Shown here: positions 1-6,479 of the stretch, piece after piece | Layout: every line of letters begins with the position of its first letter | Numbering within the stretch: the stretch's first letter is position 1 | Assembly: GCA_025965815.1 (NCBI GenBank) | Contig: JAOPWF010000867.1 | Span: 1-12,912, forward strand | DNA length: 12,912 bases | Direction of reading: 5' to 3' | Source: Mycobacterium sp. | GTDB lineage: Bacteria; Actinomycetota; Actinomycetes; Mycobacteriales; Mycobacteriaceae | Translations under genes and position numbers: made by a program | Notes under the pieces: generated by a model | What the model was told of the DNA's origin: nothing | Seen by the model: the letters and a program-made list of their open reading frames with translations, nothing else | Database searches by the model: none

Positions 1-122
1 CCGAGGGCGTCGCGGACGCCCGCAGCGTCGACGCGGGCGGCCACCGGGCGCTCGTCGAGGGTGGCGAGGAACGCCTCCGCGTGCTCGGCGGCCTCGCGCA
101 GGCCGGCGGTCCGATCGGGCAT
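1..122 (-). CDS. PLP-dependent group II decarboxylase, N-terminal end only
   Basis: The first 40 codons of a minus-strand gene run off the left edge of the window. The peptide starts MPDRTAGLREAAEHAEAFLA and continues with TLDERPVAARVD. I recognise this as the N-terminal helix and 'LDERPV' segment of the aromatic-amino-acid/glutamate-type (group II) pyridoxal-phosphate decarboxylase family, whose members begin with an amphipathic helix and then a 'L..RPV' motif. The catalytic lysine and PLP-binding domain lie outside the window, so substrate and activity cannot be judged. The ATG at 122-120 is the only good start; no Shine-Dalgarno precedes it, but a -10-like hexamer is placed for a leaderless transcript. 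The gene diverges from the operon at 1265, about 1.1 kb away, and need not be related to it. Family assignment rests on a short stretch and is moderate. Confidence 0.6.
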   Translation of the reverse strand, partial: MPDRTAGLREAAEHAEAFLATLDERPVAARVDAAGVRDAL

Positions 123-128
123 GGGCCG

Positions 129-134
129 ACCCTA
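129..134 (-). promoter_or_regulatory. Candidate -10 box for a leaderless decarboxylase transcript
   Basis: On the minus strand TAGGGT (fits TANNNT, the actinobacterial SigA -10) ends six bases before the ATG at 122. With usual -10 to start-site spacing, transcription would begin at or next to the A of the ATG, giving a leaderless mRNA. This fits the lack of a Shine-Dalgarno site. No convincing -35 is visible. Inference from position and consensus only. Confidence 0.35.
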
Positions 135-433
135 CGCTTGCAACACTTGTTCCAGGCCCACCTACATCGGGCAGGAGCTGGTGCGCCGGCGAAAGACTCG
201 CCGCTCGCATGCGGGTGGCCAACGCACCGTCGCCGCGCGGTGTCGACACTGACGTTGTAGTCGAAACATCCTGCGAAGCAGTGGATTCGCGAATATACAG
301 GGGAAACTCATACCGGTAACCCTGCATATTCCTTACCTTTCTTGCAGGGCGGTCGGTGCCATCAGCCGTAGGCTTCGAGTTGCCCAGGGACGTCGGGTAT
401 GGCTTTGCGCAGGCTACCCGTGATGGCTGGAAT

Positions 434-476
434 CAATTAGCCGCCCGGCGTCCCGTGACGACTCGACCGCTAATTG
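434..476. repeat. 8-bp inverted repeat upstream of the IS110 remnant
   Basis: CAATTAGC (434-441) and GCTAATTG (469-476) are perfect inverted copies separated by 27 bases. AT-rich arms in GC-rich surroundings make them stand out. They lie about 110 bases before the first recognisable transposase codons, where IS110-group elements carry their left-end non-coding region, so they may be a relic of that structured region. Function is unproven. Confidence 0.4.
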
Positions 477-583
477 GGAGGTGCGATCGATCGCTTCGTA
501 AGGACACGACGGCGTGGTCGTCTGCCGGGTTGTTTATAGGGATGACAACGGCCGGGGAAGTGGTTGTGGCGCGGCAACATGGG

Positions 584-776
584 TTCAGCATCGACGCCGG
601 GAAGACGGAACATCATTTGCGGTGGTGAGGTGATCTGGGCGATCGACCTCAATGGCGGGGGTGTGTTGGTGATTAGGCTACTGCTCGTGGCTGAGCAGCG
701 ACTGCTCTACATCCCCGGCCGCAGCGTCTATCACGCTTCGGGTAGCTACCGCGGCGACGGCAAGAGCGACGCCAAA
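584..776 (+). pseudogene. IS110-family transposase remnant (N-terminal fragments)
   Basis: Two fragments of one IS110 transposase lie in different frames. Frame one (584-625) reads FSIDAGKTEHHLRW, matching the start of the RuvC-like DEDD domain ('GIDAGKTHHH', first catalytic Asp). Frame two (about 627-776) reads GEVIWAIDLNGGG, then LLYIPGRSVYHASGSYRGDG and KSDAK, matching the 'E/D-V-x-WAIDL ... YIPGR ... YRGDGKTDAKDA' stretch that carries the later acidic residues. The roughly 35 residues normally between these blocks are missing and the frame shifts at about 625, so an internal deletion has occurred. Homology stops after the DAK; the rest of the domain and the whole C-terminal serine (Tnp20) domain are gone. 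It belongs to another IS110 branch than the element at 10504-11812, judged by its WAIDL/YIPGR motifs, so it records an older, separate insertion. Recognition is by memory of family motifs. Confidence 0.75.
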
Positions 777-1152
777 GTACGTCAAAGACATTGTCCAGCA
801 CTGCGGTTCGCAACGAATCGACTCGATCATGAATGTCGGCCATTGTGCACCAATGTATCTCGTTGGTCGTCGGCGCTTTTCCCTTGCGCCGGCCGGATTT
901 CGCCAGTCACCTGCCACGAGCCAGCGTCAGCCGGCGGGCCGCTCGTTGACACTGTCACGTGACGTAATCCCGCCTATGGCGTGGTGAGCGTCGGCGCACA
1001 ACACGACCCGCTCGACAGCGACGCCGGTCCACAATAGCGATGCGGTGCGGGGCGGCGTCGTGGGGCGATTGCCGCCCGACCCGCCGGTTCTGCACGTTTC
1101 TGCGGTGGCAGTCCTCCACCCAGACCGGCGACATGAAAGTTGTCGTGATGTA

Positions 1153-1181
1153 TTGACAAGCGGTCAACGCATGTCCAGACT
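1153..1181 (+). promoter_or_regulatory. Candidate promoter with inverted repeat over the -35
   Basis: TTGACA at 1153-1158 is a perfect -35 hexamer. Seventeen bases on, CAGACT (1176-1181) is a weak -10, matching only the A and final T of TANNNT. The -35 is also the left arm of TTGAC-AAGCG-GTCAA (1153-1167), a perfect 5-5-5 inverted repeat, so a dimeric regulator bound there would cover the -35. If used, the leader is about 75 nt. The -10 is poor, so the promoter call is tentative; the repeat itself is plain in the sequence. Confidence 0.35.
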
Positions 1182-1213
1182 GCTCTCACCAGGCACGTCG
1201 GGGTGTTGGACGC

Positions 1214-1223
1214 CCAACGTTGG
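1214..1223. promoter_or_regulatory. CCAACGTTGG palindrome, LacI-type operator core
   Basis: A perfect 10-bp palindrome with central AACGTT, the core common to operators of LacI-family sugar regulators. It lies 13 bases before the second palindrome and about 40 before the start codon. Ten-base palindromes with CG centres arise by chance in GC-rich DNA, so the regulatory role is an inference from location. Confidence 0.35.
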
Positions 1224-1235
1224 CGCTTCGAACGG

Positions 1236-1250
1236 GTCTGAAATTCAGAC
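1236..1250. promoter_or_regulatory. 15-bp perfect palindrome, probable operator
   Basis: GTCTGAA-A-TTCAGAC: two perfect 7-bp arms around a single central A. It ends three bases before the GGAGAAGG ribosome binding site of the first operon gene. A perfect 7+1+7 palindrome, AT-richer than its surroundings, at this position is a strong operator candidate; it could block transcription elongation or initiation when bound. A lone half-site, TTCAGAC, also occurs at 11866-11872. The regulator is not encoded in the window. Confidence 0.55.
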
Positions 1251-1264
1251 TATGGAGAAGGCAT

Positions 1265-2470
1265 GTGGCAGTCCTGACAGCAAGCAATCCTCCCGCCGAA
1301 TCCGGCGTGGGTGACCATGGGGGGAAGAGCTACTATGCCCCGCGGCTACGCGCGGCGATTGTGGGCACGGGCGGGATTTCCCGCATTCACGGCTGGCGTC
1401 TGCAGGACCTCGGTTCGACCGTCGTCGGCGTCTGTGGGCGCGATGTCACGAAAGCCCGTTCGGTTGCGAACGATTTCCGTCCTGCTGGAGAGGCCGATGA
1501 TCAGGCCGGTCACATTTCGAACAGCTCGCCGGTCGGTGCATTCGATGACCTCGGGACCATGCTCGACGAGACCAAGCCCGACGTACTGCACGTCTGCAGC
1601 CCGCATGGATTGCACGCGGAACACGCCATCGAAGCGGTCAAGCGCGGAATCAACGTCATCATCGAAAAGCCCATGGCGACCGACGAGGCCGACGCGCAGG
1701 GTCTGATCGCCGCCGTGAAGGACACCGGCGTCCACGCTGCCGTCTGTCTGACGAAGCGTTCGTACCCGATGGTCGCCGAACTGCGGGCACGGATCCTGGC
1801 CGGCGAACTGGGCCGAGTCGATGCCATTCGCGGCGGATTCCTGTCCTGGGATTCGAATCACGACAACTGGAGTTGGGGATTCGACCCCGAGATCGCCGGA
1901 ACCTCCTACGCCACCGCCGATCTCGGTGTGCACTGGCTCGACCTAGCCGAGTATGTCACCGGCCGGCGAATTACCGAGGTCGATGCCCGGTTCTCCACGC
2001 TGCGGCCCACCCGGTACAGCAACGGTCAGCCGAAAAAGGTCGAAGCCGAGGACTACGTCCGGGTCTTCCTGGATTTCACGGGCGGCGTGGTCGGCTCCGC
2101 GACGTTTTCCGGCGTTACCGCCGGCGAGCCGAATGGCTGCTCGATCGATGTCGACGGCACCGATGGCGGCTTTCACTGGAAGGTCGATCGGCCCAACGAA
2201 ATCGTCCATCGCCGGGCGGACGGATCGGTAGGAACCATCATCCGCAACCCGGACGGAATGGCCGCATCCGCCGCGCGCTTGTCATTCTCGCCGGCCGGTC
2301 ACGCCGAAGGCTTCGGCGATGCCTTCCGCAATCTGATCCGCGACGTCTACTCGGCCATCGGAGGAGCCGACGTCAGCTATCCAACTCTTGCCGACGGGTA
2401 CCGCATGGTCTCCATCGTCAAAGCAATCCAAACCAGTGCGCAGACCCGGAGGACGGCCAGTGTTGACTAG
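1265..2470 (+). CDS. Gfo/Idh/MocA family NAD(P)-dependent oxidoreductase 1
   Basis: A 401-residue cytoplasmic sugar/cyclitol dehydrogenase-like protein. An N-terminal Rossmann fold begins with RLRAAIVGTGGISRIH (glycine motif G34-T-G-G37). The family's EKP motif is E134-K135-P136, with K135 the expected catalytic lysine. The C-terminal alpha/beta domain carries D219-L-G-V-H223, the Asp/His pair that completes the active site. I chose GTG 1265 because GGAGAAGG (1254-1261) sits just before it; an upstream in-frame TTG at 1220 would place the operator palindrome inside the gene. The first 26 residues precede the fold and are probably disordered. Family members oxidise a sugar or cyclitol hydroxyl to a ketone with NAD(P); which one here is unknown. 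The sequence around D219 (SYATADLGVHWLDLAEYVTG) resembles enzymes that act on glycosides or levoglucosan, but this is only an impression. It is the first gene of the operon and overlaps the ATPase gene by 11 bases. Confidence 0.9.
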   Translation: MAVLTASNPPAESGVGDHGGKSYYAPRLRAAIVGTGGISRIHGWRLQDLGSTVVGVCGRDVTKARSVANDFRPAGEADDQAGHISNSSPVGAFDDLGTMLDETKPDVLHVCSPHGLHAEHAIEAVKRGINVIIEKPMATDEADAQGLIAAVKDTGVHAAVCLTKRSYPMVAELRARILAGELGRVDAIRGGFLSWDSNHDNWSWGFDPEIAGTSYATADLGVHWLDLAEYVTGRRITEVDARFSTLRPTRYSNGQPKKVEAEDYVRVFLDFTGGVVGSATFSGVTAGEPNGCSIDVDGTDGGFHWKVDRPNEIVHRRADGSVGTIIRNPDGMAASAARLSFSPAGHAEGFGDAFRNLIRDVYSAIGGADVSYPTLADGYRMVSIVKAIQTSAQTRRTASVD

Positions 2471-3578
2471 TGTCCCGCTAGACGATCGCCCGCCCAATGC
2501 GGCGGGGAGCGAAGCCGGCCATGGCAATTCGATCGAATTGCGTGGTATCGAGAAGCGTTACGGCAACGCAGTCGCGTTGCACCCCACTGACTTTGACATC
2601 CAGGACGGCGAGTTCTTCTGTCTGCTCGGACCGTCCGGTTGCGGCAAGACGACGACGCTGAACATCATCGGCGGATTCGTCGAACCGTCCGGCGGCACCG
2701 TACGAATCGCCGGCACCGATATGACCAAAGTTCCGCCCAATCGGCGTCCGGTCAACACGATCTTCCAGTCCTACGCACTGTTCCCGCATCTCAATGTCAT
2801 CGAGAACGTGTGTTTCGGCCTGCGGATGGCCCGGGTGCCGAAGCGCGAACAACGCACGCGGGCCGGGGAAGCCCTGGAGTTGGTTGGCTTGGGGACGTTT
2901 TCCGCGCGTCCGGTCGGCGAGCTGTCCGGCGGCCAGGCCCAGCGCGTTGCCATTGCTCGCGCGCTGGTCAACAAGCCCCGCGTGCTGCTGCTCGACGAGC
3001 CGCTTGGAGCGCTGGATCTGAAACTGCGCAAGCGGCTGCAGACCGAACTCGCACTCATCCAGCGCCACGTCGGTACGACTTTCGTGTTCGTCACACACGA
3101 TCAGGAAGAGGCGATGGCCCTCGCCGACCGCATCGTGATCCTCAACGAGGGCCGCATCGAGCAGATCGGGATTCCTGAGGAGATCTACCGGCGGCCGGCC
3201 AGCCTTTTCGCCGCCGACTTCATCGGCGAATCCAACATTCTGCACGGTAAGAAGGACGGAGTCGCCTTCATACTGGAAAGCGGTGCCAGGGTGCCGATCT
3301 CAGCGCAGGCGTCCGGCGATGTCACATCGGTGGTGATCCGGCCGGAGGCACTGCGGATCGGCCAGGACGGATTCATCGGCGCACAAGTACTTTCGCGCGC
3401 CTACCTCGGATCCACCACCCGCGTGGTGATGCAACTGGAGAACTCGAAAACACAAGTCGTGTCCTCGCTCAACGACCACGACATGCACAACCTTTCCGGA
3501 ATTGCACTGGAGCACGGTCAAGACGTGAAGCTGTCTTGGTCGGAAGAAGCAGCCCACCCACTCGTAGAAGTCCACTGA
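2460..3578 (+). CDS. ABC importer ATP-binding protein, PotA-like
   Basis: A 372-residue ATPase that would power the importer encoded by the next three genes, as a homodimer on the cytoplasmic face. Visible motifs: Walker A GPSGCGKTT (57-65), Q-loop Q103 in QSYALFPHLNV, signature LSGGQ (155-159), Walker B VLLLDEP with D179-E180, D-loop GALD, and switch H213 in VTHDQEEAMAL. After about residue 250 comes a TOBE-type regulatory domain (SNILHGK, VVIRPEALRIG), as in PotA, FbpC and MalK-like subunits of the polyamine/opine/iron importer class. GTG 2460 is preferred because GGAGG (2448-2452) precedes it by seven bases; TTG 2463 is also possible. The start lies inside the end of the upstream oxidoreductase, so translation is likely coupled. 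It has the usual length and all catalytic residues, so it should be functional. Confidence 0.95.
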   Translation: MLTSVPLDDRPPNAAGSEAGHGNSIELRGIEKRYGNAVALHPTDFDIQDGEFFCLLGPSGCGKTTTLNIIGGFVEPSGGTVRIAGTDMTKVPPNRRPVNTIFQSYALFPHLNVIENVCFGLRMARVPKREQRTRAGEALELVGLGTFSARPVGELSGGQAQRVAIARALVNKPRVLLLDEPLGALDLKLRKRLQTELALIQRHVGTTFVFVTHDQEEAMALADRIVILNEGRIEQIGIPEEIYRRPASLFAADFIGESNILHGKKDGVAFILESGARVPISAQASGDVTSVVIRPEALRIGQDGFIGAQVLSRAYLGSTTRVVMQLENSKTQVVSSLNDHDMHNLSGIALEHGQDVKLSWSEEAAHPLVEVH

Positions 3579-3594
3579 GAAGCCAGGAGTCGGC

Positions 3595-4704
3595 ATGTCC
3601 AGAATCACTGATATCAAGCTCACCCGCCGCTCGTTTGTGATGGGATCGCTCGTGCTGGGTGCTGCAAGTCCGGTCTTGTTGTCCGCGTGCTCCTCCGGCG
3701 ACAATGCCGGCGGCGGGGGCAACATCAACTGGCTGACCTGGTCGGATCACTATTCCACTGACCAGCTCGCGAAAGTCGCCTCGAGTACCAAGATCACCGG
3801 TCGCCCGAAGCTCTTCTCCGACAACGCCGATGCGTTCCTGCAGCTCAAGCAGACCGGGTCGCAGTTCGACATGGTTTCGGCCGACGCGCTGTGGGTCAAG
3901 AAGTACATGGAGAACGGCCTCATCGAACCGTTCGACCTGAGTTCGGTCGGCGCCAGCTCCGAGCTGTACCCGATGGCCAAGAGCTTCGATTTCCTCAACG
4001 ACCCGAAGGGCGCCCTCGGATACCCGTTCTCGTGGTCCACCGTCCAGATCTACTACAACCCGGCCAAGGTGAAGACGCCGCCGACGTCCTGGGATTCACT
4101 GACCGACCCCGCCTACAAAGGCCAGATCGTCGCCGAGAACATCCCGACCGACCTGATGGCGATCGCCGGGATCGCCACCGGTTCCAAGTCTCCGTACGCG
4201 TTGACCGCCGATCAGATCTCGTCCGCGTCGGGCTACCTGTCAGCGCTCAAACCGAACATGGTCAAGCTTGCGTCGCAGAACAACGAGATCGTAACCATGA
4301 TGGCCAGTGGCGAAGCCGCGATCGGCATCTCCAACCTCGGGACCGACGTGCGCGTCAAGAACGCAGGTGGTCCTGAGATCCGGGCGGCGTACCCGACGGA
4401 AGGAACGATCGGCTTCATCGACTCGGAGATGATCACCGCCAAGGGCACGAACAAGGCGCTGACCAAGCCGTTCCTTGATGCGATGCAACGGTCCGAGTTC
4501 ATCGTCCAGAACTTCACCACCAACTGGCGCCCACTGTTCAACGAGGCAGCGGCAAAGATTTTGACGAACGACCCGAAGACGGCTGAAAACGCCAAGCGGC
4601 TCTTCATGGATAACCCGGACAAGGCGCTGACCATGACCCTCAAGGGCCCGGCCCAGGACCAGCAGGCGTACACCGAAGCGTTCAACCGGGTCTTCGGAGC
4701 CTGA
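3595..4704 (+). CDS. ABC importer substrate-binding lipoprotein, PotD-like
   Basis: A 369-residue solute receptor. The signal peptide has a twin-arginine motif (T10-R-R-S-F-V) and a lipobox L29-S-A-C32, so it should be exported folded by Tat and lipidated at C32, tethered outside the membrane. The mature part is a two-lobed PotD/spermidine-putrescine-type fold (NINWLTWSDHY first strand; PFSWSTVQIYYNPAKV hinge region). In PotD a Trp-Met-Asp triplet (W255, D257) helps bind spermidine. The matching segment here is GFIDSEM: the Asp is kept (D276) but the Trp is Phe, and the WNGS-type segment before it reads ISNLGTD. This hints at an amine-bearing but different ligand; the alignment was done by eye. 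ATG 3595 follows AGGAG (3585-3589) by five bases, and the gene lies 16 bases after the ATPase and one base before the first permease. Confidence 0.92.
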   Translation: MSRITDIKLTRRSFVMGSLVLGAASPVLLSACSSGDNAGGGGNINWLTWSDHYSTDQLAKVASSTKITGRPKLFSDNADAFLQLKQTGSQFDMVSADALWVKKYMENGLIEPFDLSSVGASSELYPMAKSFDFLNDPKGALGYPFSWSTVQIYYNPAKVKTPPTSWDSLTDPAYKGQIVAENIPTDLMAIAGIATGSKSPYALTADQISSASGYLSALKPNMVKLASQNNEIVTMMASGEAAIGISNLGTDVRVKNAGGPEIRAAYPTEGTIGFIDSEMITAKGTNKALTKPFLDAMQRSEFIVQNFTTNWRPLFNEAAAKILTNDPKTAENAKRLFMDNPDKALTMTLKGPAQDQQAYTEAFNRVFGA

Positions 4705-4705
4705 C

Positions 4706-5632
4706 ATGACCGCTGTCTCGACCGCCAGCGATCTCGGTGGGGGTCCGGGCCAGCGAGTGTCTCGACCTGCTGACGTCAAGCGGGAGCGCCGAAATTGGCG
4801 CCAGTACGTCGGGTTCACTCCGGCCGCAATACTTTTCGGAGTCTTCTTCATCGCTCCGTTGTGTCTGATCGTCGTCTATTCGTTCTGGGACACCAAGAAC
4901 TACGAATTGGTCCCGGGAGTTTCGGGGAAGAACTACGAGACGATCCTCACGACGAGTACCTATGCGAGGACGTTCGGTAAGACGGTAGTGATGGCTTTCC
5001 TGGCCACGATCACCGCGCTGGGACTGGCGTTCCCGTTCTGCTATTGGCTGGTGCGCTATGTGCCCAAGAAATTGCAGCGGGTGCTGTTCCTTCTGGTGAT
5101 CCTGCCGTTCTGGACCAGCTATCTGTTGCGGGTTTACGCCTGGGTGGCGATCCTGGGCGACAACGGCGCGATCAACTCGCTGCTCAAGACCCTGGGTCTG
5201 ACCCACGAACCGATTCGATTGTTCCTGTACGACAACCCCGGCGTGTACATCGTTTTGGTCTACCTGTACTTCCCCTTTGCGGCGCTCACGCTGTACGCAT
5301 CGCTGGAAAGGTTCAACTGGCGTCTCCTGCACGCCGCCGTCGACCTGGGCGCCTCGCCGATGCGGGCCATCACCACCACCCTGCTCCCGCAGATGCGGCT
5401 GGCAATGGTGACCGCCGGAATCTTCGTCTTCATTCCGATTCTGGGTGAATACCTCGCGCCGGCGGCGATCGGCGGCACAAATGGCGTGTTGATGGGCAAC
5501 CTGATTTCCAACTTCTTCTCCGGCTATCTGCTTCCGTTGGGGTCGGCGGCCAGCGTCCTGATCGCCCTGGTGATTCTCATCGTGCTGATCCTGTTCCGGC
5601 GGAGTCTTGACGCGAAGGATATTTATGGCTGA
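4706..5632 (+). CDS. ABC importer permease 1, PotB-like
   Basis: A 308-residue integral membrane protein, first of the two permease subunits. After a 33-residue polar cytoplasmic tail rich in Arg there are six hydrophobic segments at roughly 38-60, 93-115, 125-149, 179-200, 232-254 and 278-297. The EAA loop that docks on the ATPase is at about 209-228 (AAVDLGASPMRAITTTLLP). The order ATPase, binding protein, permease, permease and the length match the spermidine/putrescine-type (MET/POPT) importers. The ATG lies one base after the stop of the binding-protein gene, with GGAG (4696-4699) inside that gene's end, so the two are translationally linked. The last 8 bases overlap the next permease gene. 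Confidence 0.93.
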   Translation: MTAVSTASDLGGGPGQRVSRPADVKRERRNWRQYVGFTPAAILFGVFFIAPLCLIVVYSFWDTKNYELVPGVSGKNYETILTTSTYARTFGKTVVMAFLATITALGLAFPFCYWLVRYVPKKLQRVLFLLVILPFWTSYLLRVYAWVAILGDNGAINSLLKTLGLTHEPIRLFLYDNPGVYIVLVYLYFPFAALTLYASLERFNWRLLHAAVDLGASPMRAITTTLLPQMRLAMVTAGIFVFIPILGEYLAPAAIGGTNGVLMGNLISNFFSGYLLPLGSAASVLIALVILIVLILFRRSLDAKDIYG

Positions 5633-6479
5633 CGATCTGCGGGCCGTGAATCCGCGGGCACGGCTCTTCCGAACAATCTTGACGGTGTATGGCGTCGGAA
5701 TTTACATCTTTCTCTTCGCGCCGATCGCCGTGTTAGTCCTGCTTTCGTTCAACTCTTCCACCGTGGTCGGGTTCCCGATGGCAGGCTTCACGACAGATTG
5801 GTATGCCAGGATCCCCCATGACACCGTCATTCTCAATGCACTGACGAGGTCGTTGCTGGTCGCCCTGTGGGTGACCGTACTATCCACAGTCATCGGGACC
5901 GCGGCAGCTTTTCCGCTCGTGCGTGCCGACATCAAGAATCGCGGTGGCGTGCGTGTTTTCATCACGCTGCCGATCATGATGCCGGGTCTGCTGATCGGTG
6001 TGGCCATCTTGGTTCTGGCCTCGAATGTGCTGCACATCCAGCCTTCGCTGAACGTAGCGATCATCGGGCAGACCGTGCTGGCCACACCGTTCGTCATCCT
6101 GGTGGTGTCATCCCGGCTGGAGGCTCTGGACCGCAACTTCGAGCGAGCCGCGGCCGACCTCGGTGCCGGCCCCGTACAGCGACTTCTGTACGTGGTTCTG
6201 CCGCTCGTCTACCCCGGCATCGTCGCCGGTGCGTTGATAGCTCTCACCCTGTCGTTGGATGAGTTTATCGTTACAAACTTCATCATCGGAGCGGATCAAA
6301 CGCTGCCGATCTACATCTACAACCAGCTCAAGTTCGGTATCACCCCCGAAGTGAACGCCCTGGCGACGCTGATGCTGCTCGGGACGCTGGCCGTGGTCGG
6401 CGTGACATTCTTCGCCCTGCGTCTGGTCAAGGTGCTGGCGTCGGTCACCAAGAAAAACAAGCGATTGGAAACAGTCTGA
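5625..6479 (+). CDS. ABC importer permease 2, PotC-like
   Basis: A 284-residue integral membrane protein, second permease subunit. Six hydrophobic segments lie at about 18-42, 74-98, 108-133, 144-164, 196-220 and 245-268. The EAA docking loop is at 174-193 (RAAADLGAGPVQRLLYVVLP), and the typical PotC segment SLDEFIVTNFI follows at 210-220. ATG 5625 was chosen over an in-frame TTG at 5607 because AAGGA (5615-5619) is correctly spaced before it. It starts inside the end of the first permease gene (8-base overlap), and its own TGA shares an A with the ATG of the next gene, so transporter and catabolic genes are joined in one coupled run. Confidence 0.93.
   Translation: MADDLRAVNPRARLFRTILTVYGVGIYIFLFAPIAVLVLLSFNSSTVVGFPMAGFTTDWYARIPHDTVILNALTRSLLVALWVTVLSTVIGTAAAFPLVRADIKNRGGVRVFITLPIMMPGLLIGVAILVLASNVLHIQPSLNVAIIGQTVLATPFVILVVSSRLEALDRNFERAAADLGAGPVQRLLYVVLPLVYPGIVAGALIALTLSLDEFIVTNFIIGADQTLPIYIYNQLKFGITPEVNALATLMLLGTLAVVGVTFFALRLVKVLASVTKKNKRLETV

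Larger units (their letters stand above)
123..583. other. Intergenic stretch left of the IS110 remnant, no gene seen
   Basis: No reading frame here has the look of a protein: the open frames are short, rich in arginine and carry no recognisable motif. Base composition drops and becomes AT-richer between about 255 and 350 compared with the operon, as expected of non-coding DNA. It contains the inverted repeat at 434-476 and some short palindromes. Part of it may be the decayed left end of the IS110 element whose transposase fragment begins at 584. Confidence 0.5.
777..1264. other. Leader region of the operon with operator-like palindromes
   Basis: This stretch follows the IS110 remnant and precedes the first operon gene. 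I see no complete gene. A short minus-strand frame from an ATG at 843 (beginning MADIHDRVDSLRTAVLDNVF) looks protein-like for about 25 codons and then runs into the remnant. The right half holds a TTGACA hexamer within an inverted repeat (1153-1167), a CCAACGTTGG palindrome (1214-1223) and a 15-bp perfect palindrome (1236-1250) just before the ribosome binding site. It is therefore the likely control region of the operon. Confidence 0.55.

Noticed and set aside
483..494. GCGATCGATCGC palindrome, also ATTCGCGAAT (285-294) and GTCACGTGAC (954-963)
   Set aside because: Short palindromes made of CG/AT steps are frequent in GC-rich DNA, and these lie far from any gene start.
946..975. TTGACA at 946-951 as a promoter
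   Set aside because: No TANNNT-like -10 lies at 16-19 bases distance.
2478..3245. Minus-strand open frame opposite the ATPase gene
   Set aside because: Shadow of the ATPase, whose Walker and signature motifs are on the plus strand.
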